NCBI RefSeq assembly: GCF_012275575.1
Contig: NZ_NPIH01000255.1
Location: 24,932-88,931, forward strand
Direction of reading: 5' to 3'
Length of the DNA: 64,000 nucleotides
Source of the DNA: Paraburkholderia sp. SG-MS1
GTDB lineage: Bacteria > Pseudomonadota > Gammaproteobacteria > Burkholderiales > Burkholderiaceae
Shown: positions 24,608 to 33,755 of the stretch, in pieces
Position numbering within the stretch: the first letter of the stretch is position 1
Layout: each line of letters opens with the position of its first letter
Notes under the pieces: generated by a model
What the model was told of the DNA's origin: nothing
Databases searched by the model: none
The model's input: the letters and a program-made list of their open reading frames with translations, nothing else
Made by a program: the position numbers and the translations under genes

Positions 24608-25573
24608 TCAGAATGGCTCCTTGACGCGCTGCCATGTATCGTCCGGGTCGAACACCGTGACAGGCGCCGCATGCTCGCCGCGATTCTTCTGGTAGATCAC
24701 GCCGTTGTTGTTGACCACGAAAGTCATGACACCGCTCGTGCCATATCGGGCCGGGTACGCAACCATCGCGAAGCCGGCGATCATGTGCCCGTTGATGACA
24801 TAGCTAAAGGCCCCGCCCGGGGCGCTCTTGGCTTGCCTCGTGAGGATGCGGAAGTGATAGCCGCGATAAGCGTCGCCTGCCTTGTGCCCTTTCAGATACG
24901 CCGAACTGGCGGCGATCAGCGGCCCGAAGGGGCTGGCCTCTGCGTCGCTGCCCTCATCGGTGCGCCAGTAGAGGCCATCCTGCTTGCCGGGCGTACTGGC
25001 CAGCTTCTGCGCATATTCGAGCAATCCATCGTTGTTTCGATCACGCGATGCGTATTCGCGCTGCGCGTCGAGATAGGCGCGCAGCACTGCGATCGCTTCG
25101 CGCTCGTTCGCGCCGATACGGCGGTTCGTGATTTCTTCTTCGCCCTGTTCGGTGGCGAAACGCCAGTCGCCATTTTCCTTCACGACGGGAATCGGCATCG
25201 GCCAGGCTTCGTCGCCGACGAGCAGAATCCGGCGGTCGGGTCCGGCGTCCTGCAGCACGTGAAAGGCGTCGAGATCCGCGCTCGCCTTGGCCCAGTTCGC
25301 GGCGTTCTCCGCCTGATCCGGCGACACGACGAGGTTCTTGTGCGCCTCGCCGAAAATAGCGACCAGCGCCGCCTCGTCGCGAGCCTTCAGCGCTGCGGAC
25401 AGCGCCGCCACCGCCGCCTCCGGTGTGGCAAAAGTTCGTTGCGCCGCGGCGAGCGCGCTCAACGGAATCGACAGCGCGACGATCACGGCGCACAACCCAC
25501 ACCGCGCGGCGAGGCGCCGCCGCCAGTCGGCGCGTGCGGTCTTGCCAGTCATGCTATGGGCAGTCATGGTCAT
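24608..25573 (-). CDS. DUF2950 family exported protein
   Basis: ATG 25573 lies four bases after the stop of the DUF3300 gene. The 321-residue protein has a signal peptide (CGLCAVIVALSIPLSALA) and the DUF2950 features FATPEAAVAALSAALKARD, DGLYWRTDEGSDAEASPFGPL, GYHFRILTRQAKSAPGGA and GTSGVMTFVVNNNGVIYQKN. DUF2950 and DUF3300 genes are commonly paired. They are probably periplasmic; biochemical role unknown. Confidence 0.8.
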   Translation of the reverse strand: MTMTAHSMTGKTARADWRRRLAARCGLCAVIVALSIPLSALAAAQRTFATPEAAVAALSAALKARDEAALVAIFGEAHKNLVVSPDQAENAANWAKASADLDAFHVLQDAGPDRRILLVGDEAWPMPIPVVKENGDWRFATEQGEEEITNRRIGANEREAIAVLRAYLDAQREYASRDRNNDGLLEYAQKLASTPGKQDGLYWRTDEGSDAEASPFGPLIAASSAYLKGHKAGDAYRGYHFRILTRQAKSAPGGAFSYVINGHMIAGFAMVAYPARYGTSGVMTFVVNNNGVIYQKNRGEHAAPVTVFDPDDTWQRVKEPF

Positions 25574-25577
25574 CCCC

Positions 25578-26960
25578 CTAGCGCCGTCCACCACCGCGAC
25601 CGCCACCACCACGGCCTGAAAATCCGCCACCGCCGCCGCGCCCGCCACCACCCGCAAATCCGCCGCCGGAATGCGCCGCAGCGGGGGCGGTTCGTGCGGG
25701 CGATTGGGAGATCGACTGACGGCTCGCCGCGCCTCTCGAACTATTCGCCCGGGCGTCACGCGCCGAACCGTAGCCGCTTAACGCGTCGCCCCGGGGCGTT
25801 TGCGAGGCCCGCGCGCCCGAGTTCCGCGCACCGGCTTCACGTGTGGACGACTCCCGCTCACCCGCTTCCCGTGTCGCTGGCGTAGCGGGGCGCTGAGCCG
25901 CCAGGTCCCGCCCACCGGCCGCCGCATTGCCGCCTCCCGCGCTGCCGCGGGCCGGGGGATCGCCGACTCGCGGCGTGCTGGCGGAGCGGCCTGTCGTGCC
26001 GCTCACCTGGCCGGGCTTCTTGTCGGATCGCCATGCGGACGATTGCCCTGTCTCCGATCGCGAGCGGTTGACGTCGCCCGTATTGATGTTGCCTCGTTCG
26101 ACATTCCGTTCCCGGTTGATGTTGATGTTGTTATTGCCGCCGCCTCCGTAATGCGCTTCATAGTGGCCGCCGTGCCAGACCGCCGCCATCGCCGCGCCCC
26201 AGACCAGCCCCGTCGCGAGCGCCGCCCCCGGCGCGTAGGGATAGTAGTAGACCGGATACGGAGCAGGCAGGTATCCATAGGACGGTGGCGCACCGCTGAC
26301 CACGACGGTCGTCGGGTTGTATTGCGGCACGTAAATCACCTGCGGATCGGCCGGGACGATCTTGATCACCTCTTTTTCGACCACCACGACCTGCTTGTCG
26401 TCGGACTTGAGCTGACCCGCAGACTGCGTTTGACGCCGGAAACGCTGAACCGCCTCGAGCACCGCGCCCTGATCGGTGACGACGGCTTCGCCGAGACCGA
26501 TCGTCCAGTCGAGATCGGCGCTCATTTTCTTGACGACTTCCGGGTAATTCAGCAGCGCCTTGACCGGGTCGTGCCAGCTTTCGTTGACCTTGAGCGCCTT
26601 GTCGCTCTTCCTCTGCTCGAGGAAGCGATCCGCCTGCACGATCTCCACCGGGTAAGTCGCCGCGGGGAGAATGATGGCGATGAGGTCGTCCGGATACAAC
26701 GCAATGGGGCCCACGAGTGTGTCGAGGGTCGCGGCGGGAATCGCCGCGGGTGCGCCGCCGTCCGCGGCCGGTGCCTGCGCTATCGAGGATGTCGCGCAAA
26801 ACGTGGCGCAAACCGCCAGCATCGCGGCACTCAACGCATGGTTCGCTACCCGGGCGCGCGTCGAAACGTGAGGGCTCGCCGCGCGCCGCCAGCGGCCAGC
26901 CGCCCATACCGCCCTCGCAAACGGGATGATCCGTTCAAAAGCACGCGTAATGCGGTCCAT
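25578..26960 (-). CDS. DUF3300 family exported protein with Gly-rich tail
   Basis: A 460-residue protein with GGGG before ATG 26960. A hydrophobic signal (LSAAMLAVCATFCATSSIAQ) is followed by the DUF3300 core (LVGPIALYPDDLIAIILPAATYP, VQADRFLEQRKS, YPEVVKKMSADLDWTIGLGEA, VIYVPQYNPTTVVV). The last ~170 residues are low-complexity: His/Asn-rich, then Ser/Arg, ending in a run of Gly-Gly-Arg/Phe repeats. It is coupled to the DUF2950 gene. Likely envelope-located; function unknown. Confidence 0.8.
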   Translation of the reverse strand: MDRITRAFERIIPFARAVWAAGRWRRAASPHVSTRARVANHALSAAMLAVCATFCATSSIAQAPAADGGAPAAIPAATLDTLVGPIALYPDDLIAIILPAATYPVEIVQADRFLEQRKSDKALKVNESWHDPVKALLNYPEVVKKMSADLDWTIGLGEAVVTDQGAVLEAVQRFRRQTQSAGQLKSDDKQVVVVEKEVIKIVPADPQVIYVPQYNPTTVVVSGAPPSYGYLPAPYPVYYYPYAPGAALATGLVWGAAMAAVWHGGHYEAHYGGGGNNNININRERNVERGNINTGDVNRSRSETGQSSAWRSDKKPGQVSGTTGRSASTPRVGDPPARGSAGGGNAAAGGRDLAAQRPATPATREAGERESSTREAGARNSGARASQTPRGDALSGYGSARDARANSSRGAASRQSISQSPARTAPAAAHSGGGFAGGGGRGGGGGFSGRGGGGRGGGRR

Positions 26961-27099
26961 TGATGCTTCCCCTCACGCTTCGCCATTCGACGCGCACAGC
27001 AATCTTCAAAAGACAGTTATCCGAAACAATGGAAACGGGACGCTCACCCAGTCGTGCACAGATTGCAGTTTGGACCGCGAACGTCCCACCATGCAAATA

Positions 27100-27111
27100 C
27101 GACCTTGGTCC
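27100..27111. promoter_or_regulatory. CGACCTTGGTCC element (site 2, DUF3300 / glycine-zipper divergence)
   Basis: GACC-TT-GGTC is palindromic and flanked by ATA and GAT as at other sites. It lies in the 341-bp divergent gap 26961-27301, 139 nt before the DUF3300 start and 190 nt before the glycine-zipper gene, so it could serve either. The remainder of the gap holds no gene. Confidence 0.5.
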
Positions 27112-27301
27112 GATTGCGCGCCGCATGCGTGCGACGCAATGATGAGAGCGATCCTGCCATTGCTGCAGGCACACCGCCTCGCGCCCGACTCTGACTGGGC
27201 CGCAATGATCGGCGCCGGTTATCCCGTCACGTTCGCGTTCATGTTCGCGCGAACCGGCAACCGGCGATCTACATTCGCGTGAGCTCACGCAAGGAGTCAT
27301 C

Positions 27302-27775
27302 GTGACTACATTGACAAAGTACTGCCTGGTCGCCGCTCTAGCAGGGTCGATGACGCTCGACGGCATGGCGCAGGGCAAACCCATTGCGTACCCCGCCAAG
27401 GGGCAAAGCCCGCAAAAGCAGCAGCAGGATGACGGCGCATGTTATTCGTGGGCAAAAAGCAATACCGGCGTGGACCCGGCCGGGATGGCCTATGCCCCGC
27501 CCCCGCCTTCCGGCCCCGCCGTGGGCGGTGGTGAGCGCGTTCAGGGCGCCGCGCGTGGCGCAGCGGGCGGCGCAGTGATCGGCGCGATCGCGGGCGACGC
27601 GGGCAAGGGCGCGGCGATCGGCGCGGCGACCGGAACGATGGTCGGCGGATCGCGGGCGCGCCAGAACCGGCGCGCGGCTGCGGCATCGTCCCAATCCCAG
27701 ACGCAGGGTGCCATGGACACCTTCAATCGCGCCTATGCCGCGTGTATGGAAGGCCGCGGCTACACGATCAGATGA
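27302..27775 (+). CDS. Glycine-zipper (YMGG-like) exported protein
   Basis: AAGGAG precedes GTG 27302. The 157-residue protein has an N-terminal signal-like segment (CLVAALAGSMTLDGMAQ), DGACYSWAKSNTGVDP, a Pro stretch and a glycine zipper (GAARGAAGGAVIGAIAGDAGKGAAIGAATGTMVGG), ending AYAACMEGRGYTIR. Such proteins insert in or line the envelope; the closing AxCMExRGY is often seen in outer-membrane-associated small proteins. Function unknown. Confidence 0.75.
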   Translation: MTTLTKYCLVAALAGSMTLDGMAQGKPIAYPAKGQSPQKQQQDDGACYSWAKSNTGVDPAGMAYAPPPPSGPAVGGGERVQGAARGAAGGAVIGAIAGDAGKGAAIGAATGTMVGGSRARQNRRAAAASSQSQTQGAMDTFNRAYAACMEGRGYTIR

Positions 27776-27834
27776 AGCACGGCGGGCAGTCTGGCCGCGA
27801 GACGGCGCGCACGCAGGCGTTCAAGGAGAACAGC

Positions 27835-28617
27835 ATGAGAAGCAGCATATTCATCGTCGCGGCGGCGCTCGTGTCTTTAGCGACTGCCGGTTTCGCGCAG
27901 ACGGAGCCGAAGATGGGCGTCAAGAGCGCGCCCGGCCAGGTCACCGTGACAGGCACGGTGAAGACGACGTCGACTGTGGTGGGTATCGAGCCGGCCACGC
28001 GAACCGTGTGGCTGAAGAACGCCCAGGGCAAAGTCGTCCAGGTCGTGGCCAGTGAGGAAGCCCGCAACTTCGACCAGTTGAAGGTCGGCGACGTCGTCAA
28101 CGCGGAGTATTCGGAGGCTATGACCATCACGCTCAAGAAGGGTGGCGCGCCTTTAGGCGCCAGTGAAAATCAGGGCATGGAGCGCACGCCGATGGGCGCC
28201 AAACCCGGCGGCACGGCCAGCCGGGAAGTCACGATCATGGCCAATGTCACCGCCGTCAACCATCAGAGCGGCGTCGTCACGTCGAAGGGTCCGCAAGGCA
28301 ATTCGGTCGATCTGGTCGTGCAGGACCCCGCCCAGCTCAAGTTGATCAAGAAAGGCGATCAGATGGAGGTGCTCTACACCGAAGCCGTGGCCATTTCCGT
28401 CGAACCCAGGCTAAATAGCCGCGCAGGCGGCGTAGGGCGAACGCCGGCCCATCATCGTCCTCGCCGCAACGTGCGTCGCTCGCGTGCCGATGGGTGCCTA
28501 TTGGTGCCGATGGGTGCCGCTTGCCCGGCTTGTCGTCGGCGGTTGCGCTCGATCGTGCCGTGCCGCACACACGGCGAGCGCTCGGGCCGGCCCTGTCGGC
28601 GAGACCTTTGCACATGA
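27835..28617 (+). CDS. Exported hypothetical protein, 260 residues, with anomalous C-terminus
   Basis: AAGGAG precedes ATG 27835. A signal peptide (MRSSIFIVAAALVSLATAGFAQ) leads to two related beta-rich repeats (VTVTGTVKTTSTVVGIEPATRTVWLKNAQGK and VTIMANVTAVNHQSGVVTSKGPQG), each followed by a short FDQLKVGDVV- or LKLIKKGDQM-type segment. The protein-like part ends near 28415 (AVAISVEP). The remaining ~67 residues are Arg/Cys-rich and span a 15-bp direct repeat, suggesting a frameshift and lost stop. The frame ends overlapping the next start (ATGA). Function unknown. Confidence 0.65.
   Translation: MRSSIFIVAAALVSLATAGFAQTEPKMGVKSAPGQVTVTGTVKTTSTVVGIEPATRTVWLKNAQGKVVQVVASEEARNFDQLKVGDVVNAEYSEAMTITLKKGGAPLGASENQGMERTPMGAKPGGTASREVTIMANVTAVNHQSGVVTSKGPQGNSVDLVVQDPAQLKLIKKGDQMEVLYTEAVAISVEPRLNSRAGGVGRTPAHHRPRRNVRRSRADGCLLVPMGAACPACRRRLRSIVPCRTHGERSGRPCRRDLCT
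28484..28518. repeat. Two direct copies of GTGCCGATGGGTGCC, 20-bp period
   Basis: The 15-base unit occurs twice with five bases between. A 20-bp duplication is not a multiple of three and would shift the reading frame of the gene that contains it, in line with the odd C-terminus there. Confidence 0.6.
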
Positions 28618-29798
28618 GTTTCTTGCACCGTTCCTCTGGATCCGCACAGACGATGGATGACGTCGCCCAACCCGCCCCGCAATCGCCGCCACCGCACCAG
28701 CCCGTTCGACCCACCGTCGATCTAGCCCGGATCGTGCTGGCGGTCAGTGCGCTTGTCCTGCTTGTCGGCGGCAGCCTCTACATCGTGCATCCGTTCGTGC
28801 CCGCGTTGATCTGGGGCGGCACGATCGTCGTCACGACCTGGCCGCTCATGCTCGCGATCCAGCAGCGGCTAGGCGGCCGACGCGGCCTCGCCGTCGCCGT
28901 GATGCTGTTGCTGGAGATCGTGGTGATCTGCATCCCGACCTACGCGGCCGTGTCGACGCTTGCCGATCATTCGACCGAGATCATGAAGTTCGTCGAAGAC
29001 CTGCCCAACTATGCGCTGCCCTCGCCCCCTCGCTGGCTCTCCAGCGTGCCGCTGACCGACCGCCTCACGCAGGAGTGGCAACGCCTGTCCGATGCGGGAC
29101 CGGGGGGCATCCTCGCCAAAGTGGAGCCGTACGCCGCCATCGTCGCGAAATGGCTGCTGGTTCAGATGGGTCTGGTGGGCGCGTTTGCCGTGCACCTGAT
29201 ACTGATGCTCATCGTGTGCGGCCTGCTCTACGGCAAAGGCGAGGCCACGGTCGGCCTCGTGACCGCATTGGCGCTGCGCGTCGCGCCGGAAAACGGCGCC
29301 AACATCGTGCACCTCACGGGCCAGTCGATCCGCGCGATCGCACTCGGCGTAGTGGTCACGGCGCTCGTCCAGGCCTCGCTCGGCGCCGCCGGAATCTGGC
29401 TGGCGGGCATTCCATTCGCGGGTGTGTTGAGCGCGTTGATGCTCGTGATGTGCTTCGTACAGCTCGGTCCGCTGCTGCCGATGCTGGGCTGCGTAATCTG
29501 GCTGTTCATGCATGATTCCCAGCTGACGGCAATCGTGCTGTTAGTCTGGACGGTCTGCGTGTCGGGGCTCGACAACGTCCTGCGGCCGATCCTCATTCGC
29601 CGGGCCGTGGCGCTGCCGCTGGTGCTCATTCTCTCGGGTGTGCTGGGCGGGCTGATCGCCATCGGCGCCGTCGGCCTGTTCATCGGCCCGGTCATTCTCG
29701 CCGTTACCTACCATCTGCTGCTGGCGTGGATCGATCAGCCGAACCGGGTCGCGGCGCAGGACAATCAGGCTGGCATCGCCCCCAAAAGAAGCGATTGA
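28614..29798 (+). CDS. AI-2E family (PerM-like) transporter
   Basis: ATG 28614 overlaps the stop of the previous frame; ATG 28653 is an alternative. The ~394-residue protein has two N-terminal helices, a soluble section with DLPNYALPSPPRWLSSVPL and about six more helices (including FAGVLSALMLVMCFVQLGPLLPMLG and LDNVLRPILIRR). This is the AI-2E/PerM/TqsA pattern. Members export small molecules or act as Na+/H+ antiporters; the actual substrate here is unknown. Confidence 0.85.
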   Translation: MSFLHRSSGSAQTMDDVAQPAPQSPPPHQPVRPTVDLARIVLAVSALVLLVGGSLYIVHPFVPALIWGGTIVVTTWPLMLAIQQRLGGRRGLAVAVMLLLEIVVICIPTYAAVSTLADHSTEIMKFVEDLPNYALPSPPRWLSSVPLTDRLTQEWQRLSDAGPGGILAKVEPYAAIVAKWLLVQMGLVGAFAVHLILMLIVCGLLYGKGEATVGLVTALALRVAPENGANIVHLTGQSIRAIALGVVVTALVQASLGAAGIWLAGIPFAGVLSALMLVMCFVQLGPLLPMLGCVIWLFMHDSQLTAIVLLVWTVCVSGLDNVLRPILIRRAVALPLVLILSGVLGGLIAIGAVGLFIGPVILAVTYHLLLAWIDQPNRVAAQDNQAGIAPKRSD

Positions 29799-29852
29799 CG
29801 CGAAAGCGCGCGCGGCGGGACCTGCACAGTGACATCGGCGATCGTGACCAGC

Positions 29853-30149
29853 TCACGGAAAATCATCTACGGTGAGCCGGGTGCGCTCGCCGTGCCGTGG
29901 CCGTGCGGCCCGGCACACTGCAGCGCGAATTCTCGCGTGTCCCATACCGAACGCCAGCAGGATCTGCCTGGGCGACGGATCCACGCTTCCGAGCACCTCG
30001 TGAGCGACGCCGGCGTCCAGCGCAAAAGCGCGATATCCCCAACCGAACCCGTAGGCGGAAAAACATAGGGTGTCGTCGCGACGGAATAACGGACGGCCGA
30101 TTCGAATGAACGTCGAGCCTGATGCATGATCGCTGACGACGATGCTCAC
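29853..30149 (-). CDS. Small DUF1488-like protein, 98 residues
   Basis: GTG 30149 has GGAGGA seven bases upstream. The protein runs VSIVVSDHASGSTFIRIGRP and ends RTRLTVDDFP, with a middle FGMGHARIRAAVCRAAR that recalls DUF1488 proteins. It is the last gene of the long minus-strand cluster and converges on the AI-2E gene. Its role is unknown. Confidence 0.55.
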   Translation of the reverse strand: MSIVVSDHASGSTFIRIGRPLFRRDDTLCFSAYGFGWGYRAFALDAGVAHEVLGSVDPSPRQILLAFGMGHARIRAAVCRAARPRHGERTRLTVDDFP

Positions 30150-30181
30150 GACGCGTCCTCCACGGGTGCGAACGCCTTGTG

Positions 30182-31204
30182 TCAAATCAGCAGGCGCCCG
30201 GCTTCCTTCAGCATGTCTCGCGCGGGCAGAAGATCGCCGCGTTTGAAGCGCACCATCGAAAAGGCGCGCATCGCATGGGGAGTCGCCGGCAGGTGTGCCA
30301 TCTGGAATTCTACTTCGTGCGCCGCGCGGGCGTCGCCGTCTTTGACGACGACGTTCATACGGTCCAGCAGAAACGTTTTCTGCTGCACGTACACGTACGT
30401 CTGCGGCGCCGAGAGTACGTTGCACACCATTTCCAGCGCACGCTCCAGCGCCTCGGTTTTCAGGCCCAGATTCGCCAGTGCCCGATCGTTCTCGTCGATT
30501 TGCATCTGCAGCCGCGTCACTTCCGCGAAGCTGCACGATGCCTCGCCCCCCGTCAGCGAGCGTACCCCTGTCCCCTGACGTTCGAGGATCTTCAGGCGCG
30601 TCTTCAGCAGCGCCCGTTCGTGCTCCAGCGAATCGCGCTGCAGCGTGTCCGACTCGATCGCGCCGAGCCCTTCGAGCGCGAGCTGATCGACGACCCGCAA
30701 AATGATTTCCTGTCGCAGCGTCGCCTCCGACACGGCACACACGCGCACCTGGTGGTCGCTGAAGTTGACGGTTGTCTGGGCAACGTCGGTGCGCGTCGTG
30801 GCGCCATATTGTGCGGCGCCGAGCGTGTGCCGTTCGTTGAAGGCCATCCCGAGCACGGCGAAGACCTCGGCCGCCGCGGGATGATCATTGAAGCACTGGC
30901 GTACCGGCTCGGCGTGGCTGAAAACCGCAGCGACGTCCTCAGGGGTAGCAAAGAACGCATGCATGTGCGGGTCCGTCGCCCATGCCGCCGCGCTGGCCTC
31001 GCGCGCCGCCGGCACCTGCGCGACGAGGCCGCGCAGATAGCCGAGCGTGCGCTGCACGGCGAGCGCCATATGCGCCTCGTAATCGGGCGCGAGGCGCAAC
31101 TGCGGATAGAGCCTGACGATCCGTTCGACGATCTGCTTCGTCTCTTGAGAATCGCCTGCGTCAGACGCGCGGCGCCTACCCGACCACCACGACAGCAGAC
31201 CCAT
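30182..31204 (-). CDS. Hypothetical protein with coiled-coil centre, 340 residues
   Basis: It begins MGLLSWWSGRRRAS and has no signal peptide. Residues ~200-270 (LEHERALLKTRLKILERQ, VTRLQMQIDENDRALANLGLKTEALERALEM) predict a coiled coil. The final part includes YVYVQQKTFLLDRMNVVVKDG. I do not recognise a named family. It lies between the RRM-like gene (16 bp upstream) and the DUF1488-like gene, probably in one operon. Confidence 0.7.
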   Translation of the reverse strand: MGLLSWWSGRRRASDAGDSQETKQIVERIVRLYPQLRLAPDYEAHMALAVQRTLGYLRGLVAQVPAAREASAAAWATDPHMHAFFATPEDVAAVFSHAEPVRQCFNDHPAAAEVFAVLGMAFNERHTLGAAQYGATTRTDVAQTTVNFSDHQVRVCAVSEATLRQEIILRVVDQLALEGLGAIESDTLQRDSLEHERALLKTRLKILERQGTGVRSLTGGEASCSFAEVTRLQMQIDENDRALANLGLKTEALERALEMVCNVLSAPQTYVYVQQKTFLLDRMNVVVKDGDARAAHEVEFQMAHLPATPHAMRAFSMVRFKRGDLLPARDMLKEAGRLLI

Positions 31205-31220
31205 GCCCGGCCCCCACGGT

Positions 31221-31478
31221 CTAGGATTCGTCGCGCTCAGGAAGCAGCAGCGCCGTGATCGTGCGGCCCTTCCAGAACAGGTTGTGAACGCGCGGCTGCA
31301 GGTTGCGCAGCCCGTCCGCCGTGACGTCGTCGAAAATCACCAGCGCGGCGGGCCGGGAGCCCGCGCCTGGAATACGTCGGATCGTACTGAATTGAGGAAA
31401 TCCGTACCGTACCAGGAATTCGCCGATTTCTTCATCGGAGACACTTTCCTCCACGTTGCCAAGCATCAGTTCCGCCAT
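31221..31478 (-). CDS. RRM-like RNA-binding protein, 85 residues
   Basis: GGAG lies before ATG 31478. The sequence fits a single RRM: RNP2-like MLGNVEESV near the start, a helix SDEEIGEFLVRYGFP, then RNP1-like AALVIFDDV. Bacterial RRM proteins of this size bind RNA, often in cold or stress responses. The RNP1 aromatic residues are only partly kept. It sits 64 bp after pqiC in the same direction. Confidence 0.6.
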   Translation of the reverse strand: MAELMLGNVEESVSDEEIGEFLVRYGFPQFSTIRRIPGAGSRPAALVIFDDVTADGLRNLQPRVHNLFWKGRTITALLLPERDES

Positions 31479-31542
31479 GATGGTTGCTCCTCGACTGTTA
31501 CCTTGCACTCGGCGCCGCAGCACGATGTCGACGCAAGCCGCG

Positions 31543-32139
31543 TCACTGAACCGGACTCGCTTGCAGCGCCGCCGCGATATCGCGGCTGACCGACGCCAGC
31601 GCGCGATCGTGCGCGGCCACCATCGGTTCGAAGCCCGGACCGGACACCGGCTCGCGCGCAACGGAGCGTCCCGAAACGGTGCGGCCTTTCGCAGGCGGGC
31701 GCACGGACCACAGCACGTCGACGGTCACGTCCCGCCCCGGCGCGGAGTCGAAGCGCATGACGTCGACGCGCACATGCCAGACGCCCAGCGGATCGTGCGT
31801 CGTGTCGTACACCGACACCTGCGGAGAATTCAGCAGCACGGCCAGGTCGGCGGCAATCACGCGGCCGATGTCGCCGCTCAACGGTTGCGCCCAGCGGGCG
31901 AATTCGTTGACTTCGACCTCATTATCGCCGAGCCGGGTCACGATCTGCGGACGATCCACAATGTCCGGTATCGTGACAGGACCGATCACCACGGCGATCG
32001 GGCGGGTCGCGCCCGAGCTGGCGAGCGACCGGTCGGGGCTCAGCGTGTAGAAACTGGCCGAGGGCGACTTGCATCCGCCGAGCCCGCCGACGACGAGCGC
32101 AATTAACAGACATGGGAAACATGCCGGCGCGCACCTCAT
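31543..32139 (-). CDS. pqiC: PqiC-family lipoprotein of the intermembrane transport system
   Basis: A 198-residue protein with a lipoprotein signal (LIALVVGGLGGC, Cys after Leu-Gly-Gly) and the family sequence SFYTLSPDRS...GPVTIPDIVDRPQIVTR...WAQPLSGDIGRVIAADLAVLL. PqiC is an outer-membrane lipoprotein partner of PqiB in phospholipid traffic. Its start overlaps the pqiB stop by four bases, indicating coupled translation. Confidence 0.85.
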   Translation of the reverse strand: MRCAPACFPCLLIALVVGGLGGCKSPSASFYTLSPDRSLASSGATRPIAVVIGPVTIPDIVDRPQIVTRLGDNEVEVNEFARWAQPLSGDIGRVIAADLAVLLNSPQVSVYDTTHDPLGVWHVRVDVMRFDSAPGRDVTVDVLWSVRPPAKGRTVSGRSVAREPVSGPGFEPMVAAHDRALASVSRDIAAALQASPVQ

Positions 32140-33755
32140 GGTTTGTCCTCCGACTTGCCGCGCACGAGCGCTTCCGGATGTCGCGACAGATAGTCGGCCA
32201 GCGTACGCAGCGTGGCGGCGGTGCGGGTCAACTCGTGCATCGCCTCTTCTGTCGATTGCTGTAGCGACGAATCCGGTTGCAGCGCGCTATTCGCGGAATC
32301 AAGGGTGGATTGCGCGGACGCGAGTGTGTCACGGGCCTTCGGCACGACTTCGCTATTGAGCTGGGAGATCATCGTGTTGGTCGAGCGCAGCATCGTGCGC
32401 GTGTCGTTGCCGATCGCCTCGAACGGAATAGTGTTGAGCTTGGCCAGCAGGCGCGTGACGGAGTCCTGCAGCGACTGAAGCGTGCGCGGTATCGCGGGCA
32501 ATTCCGGCGGCGTCTTGCTCCAGTCTATCGTCGCCTTGGGCGCGTCCGGGAAATGATCCAGCGCGACGTATAACTGGCCGGTCAGGGGATTGCCGCTTCT
32601 GAGCTGGAACCGGAAGCCGTGTGCGATCAGATAGTTCGCGACCCCGCGCGGGTCGTCGCTGATGCGCCCCCCGGTGTGGCCGCCCTGGTAGCGTGACGTA
32701 AAGCGCTCCGGATAGATCTGTATTTCGACGGGAATGCTGAAGCGATTGTGCGCCGGGTCGAAGCGTGTATAGATGGCCGTCACTTCGCCGATCACGACGC
32801 CGCGGAAATCGACCGGCGCGCCAACCGTCAAACCGCGCACCGAGTCGATGAAATTTACGACGTATTTATCGACGATCCGATCGTGCTGTCTCATCGCGTC
32901 GGCACGCGTGACGTACAGTTCGAACTGAGTGTTGGCCGGGGCGTCGGCCTCTTCCTGCGATCCCGGCGGCGACTCGAAAGCCACGCCGCCGATGATGATG
33001 GAAACGATCGACTGGGTTTCGATCCGCACACCGTTGGTATCGACCGCCATGTCGACCCCGCTTGCGTGCCAGAAGCGCGTGTCGGTTTTCACGAAGCGGT
33101 CGTAAGGCGCATTGACGAACACCTTCAGCGTGACGCCGCGACCGTCCGGGTCCAACTGGTAGGAGGCAATCTGACCCACGCGAAGTCGGCGGAAATACAC
33201 GGGCGTGCCTACATCGAGCGAGCCGAGCCCCGTGCCCTTCAATGTGAATTCGCGCCCCGGCACGTCGCTCGCGAACACAGGCGGCTCTTCGAGCCCGACG
33301 AAACTGCGCCGCGCCTTCGTCGCATTGCCGACGTCGACGTCGATATACGATCCCGAAAGCAGCGTGCCGAGCCCGGAGACCGTACCGCCCGAAATACGCG
33401 GGCGCACCACCCAGAACCGCGTGTTCTCGACCATCAGACTCGCCACGTCGCGCGCGACCTCCGCCTTCGCCACCACGTTCCTGTGATCCGCCGACAGGTT
33501 CACGGCCTCGACCACGCCGATGTCCACGTCCTTGAACTTGAGTTTCGTCTTGCCGGCCTCAAGCCCCTCGCCGGTCTTGAAGCTGATGGAAATCTGCTCG
33601 CCGCGCTCCAGTATCGCCTTGGTGGCCAGCCATGCGCCGATCAGCACCGCCACGATCGGCACGAGCCACACCAGCTGCATACGCCAGCGCGAGCGCGGAA
33701 CCGGCTCGGCCGCGGGCAGCTCAGGAACATCGGACTCGTCATTTGACCCGGACAT
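32136..33755 (-). CDS. pqiB: PqiB intermembrane transport protein (MCE/MlaD domains)
   Basis: ATG 33755 (MSGSNDES) lies within the end of pqiA, a 17-bp overlap. The 539-residue protein has one N-terminal helix (LVWLVPIVAVLIGAWLAT) and repeated MCE domains (SISFKTGEGLEAGKTKLKFKDVDIGVV; FTLKGTGLGSLDVGTPVYFRRLRVG; VRGLTVGAPVDFRGVVIGEV). PqiB forms a hexameric tunnel across the periplasm for lipids. A C-terminal helix-rich part follows. Confidence 0.9.
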   Translation of the reverse strand: MSGSNDESDVPELPAAEPVPRSRWRMQLVWLVPIVAVLIGAWLATKAILERGEQISISFKTGEGLEAGKTKLKFKDVDIGVVEAVNLSADHRNVVAKAEVARDVASLMVENTRFWVVRPRISGGTVSGLGTLLSGSYIDVDVGNATKARRSFVGLEEPPVFASDVPGREFTLKGTGLGSLDVGTPVYFRRLRVGQIASYQLDPDGRGVTLKVFVNAPYDRFVKTDTRFWHASGVDMAVDTNGVRIETQSIVSIIIGGVAFESPPGSQEEADAPANTQFELYVTRADAMRQHDRIVDKYVVNFIDSVRGLTVGAPVDFRGVVIGEVTAIYTRFDPAHNRFSIPVEIQIYPERFTSRYQGGHTGGRISDDPRGVANYLIAHGFRFQLRSGNPLTGQLYVALDHFPDAPKATIDWSKTPPELPAIPRTLQSLQDSVTRLLAKLNTIPFEAIGNDTRTMLRSTNTMISQLNSEVVPKARDTLASAQSTLDSANSALQPDSSLQQSTEEAMHELTRTAATLRTLADYLSRHPEALVRGKSEDKP

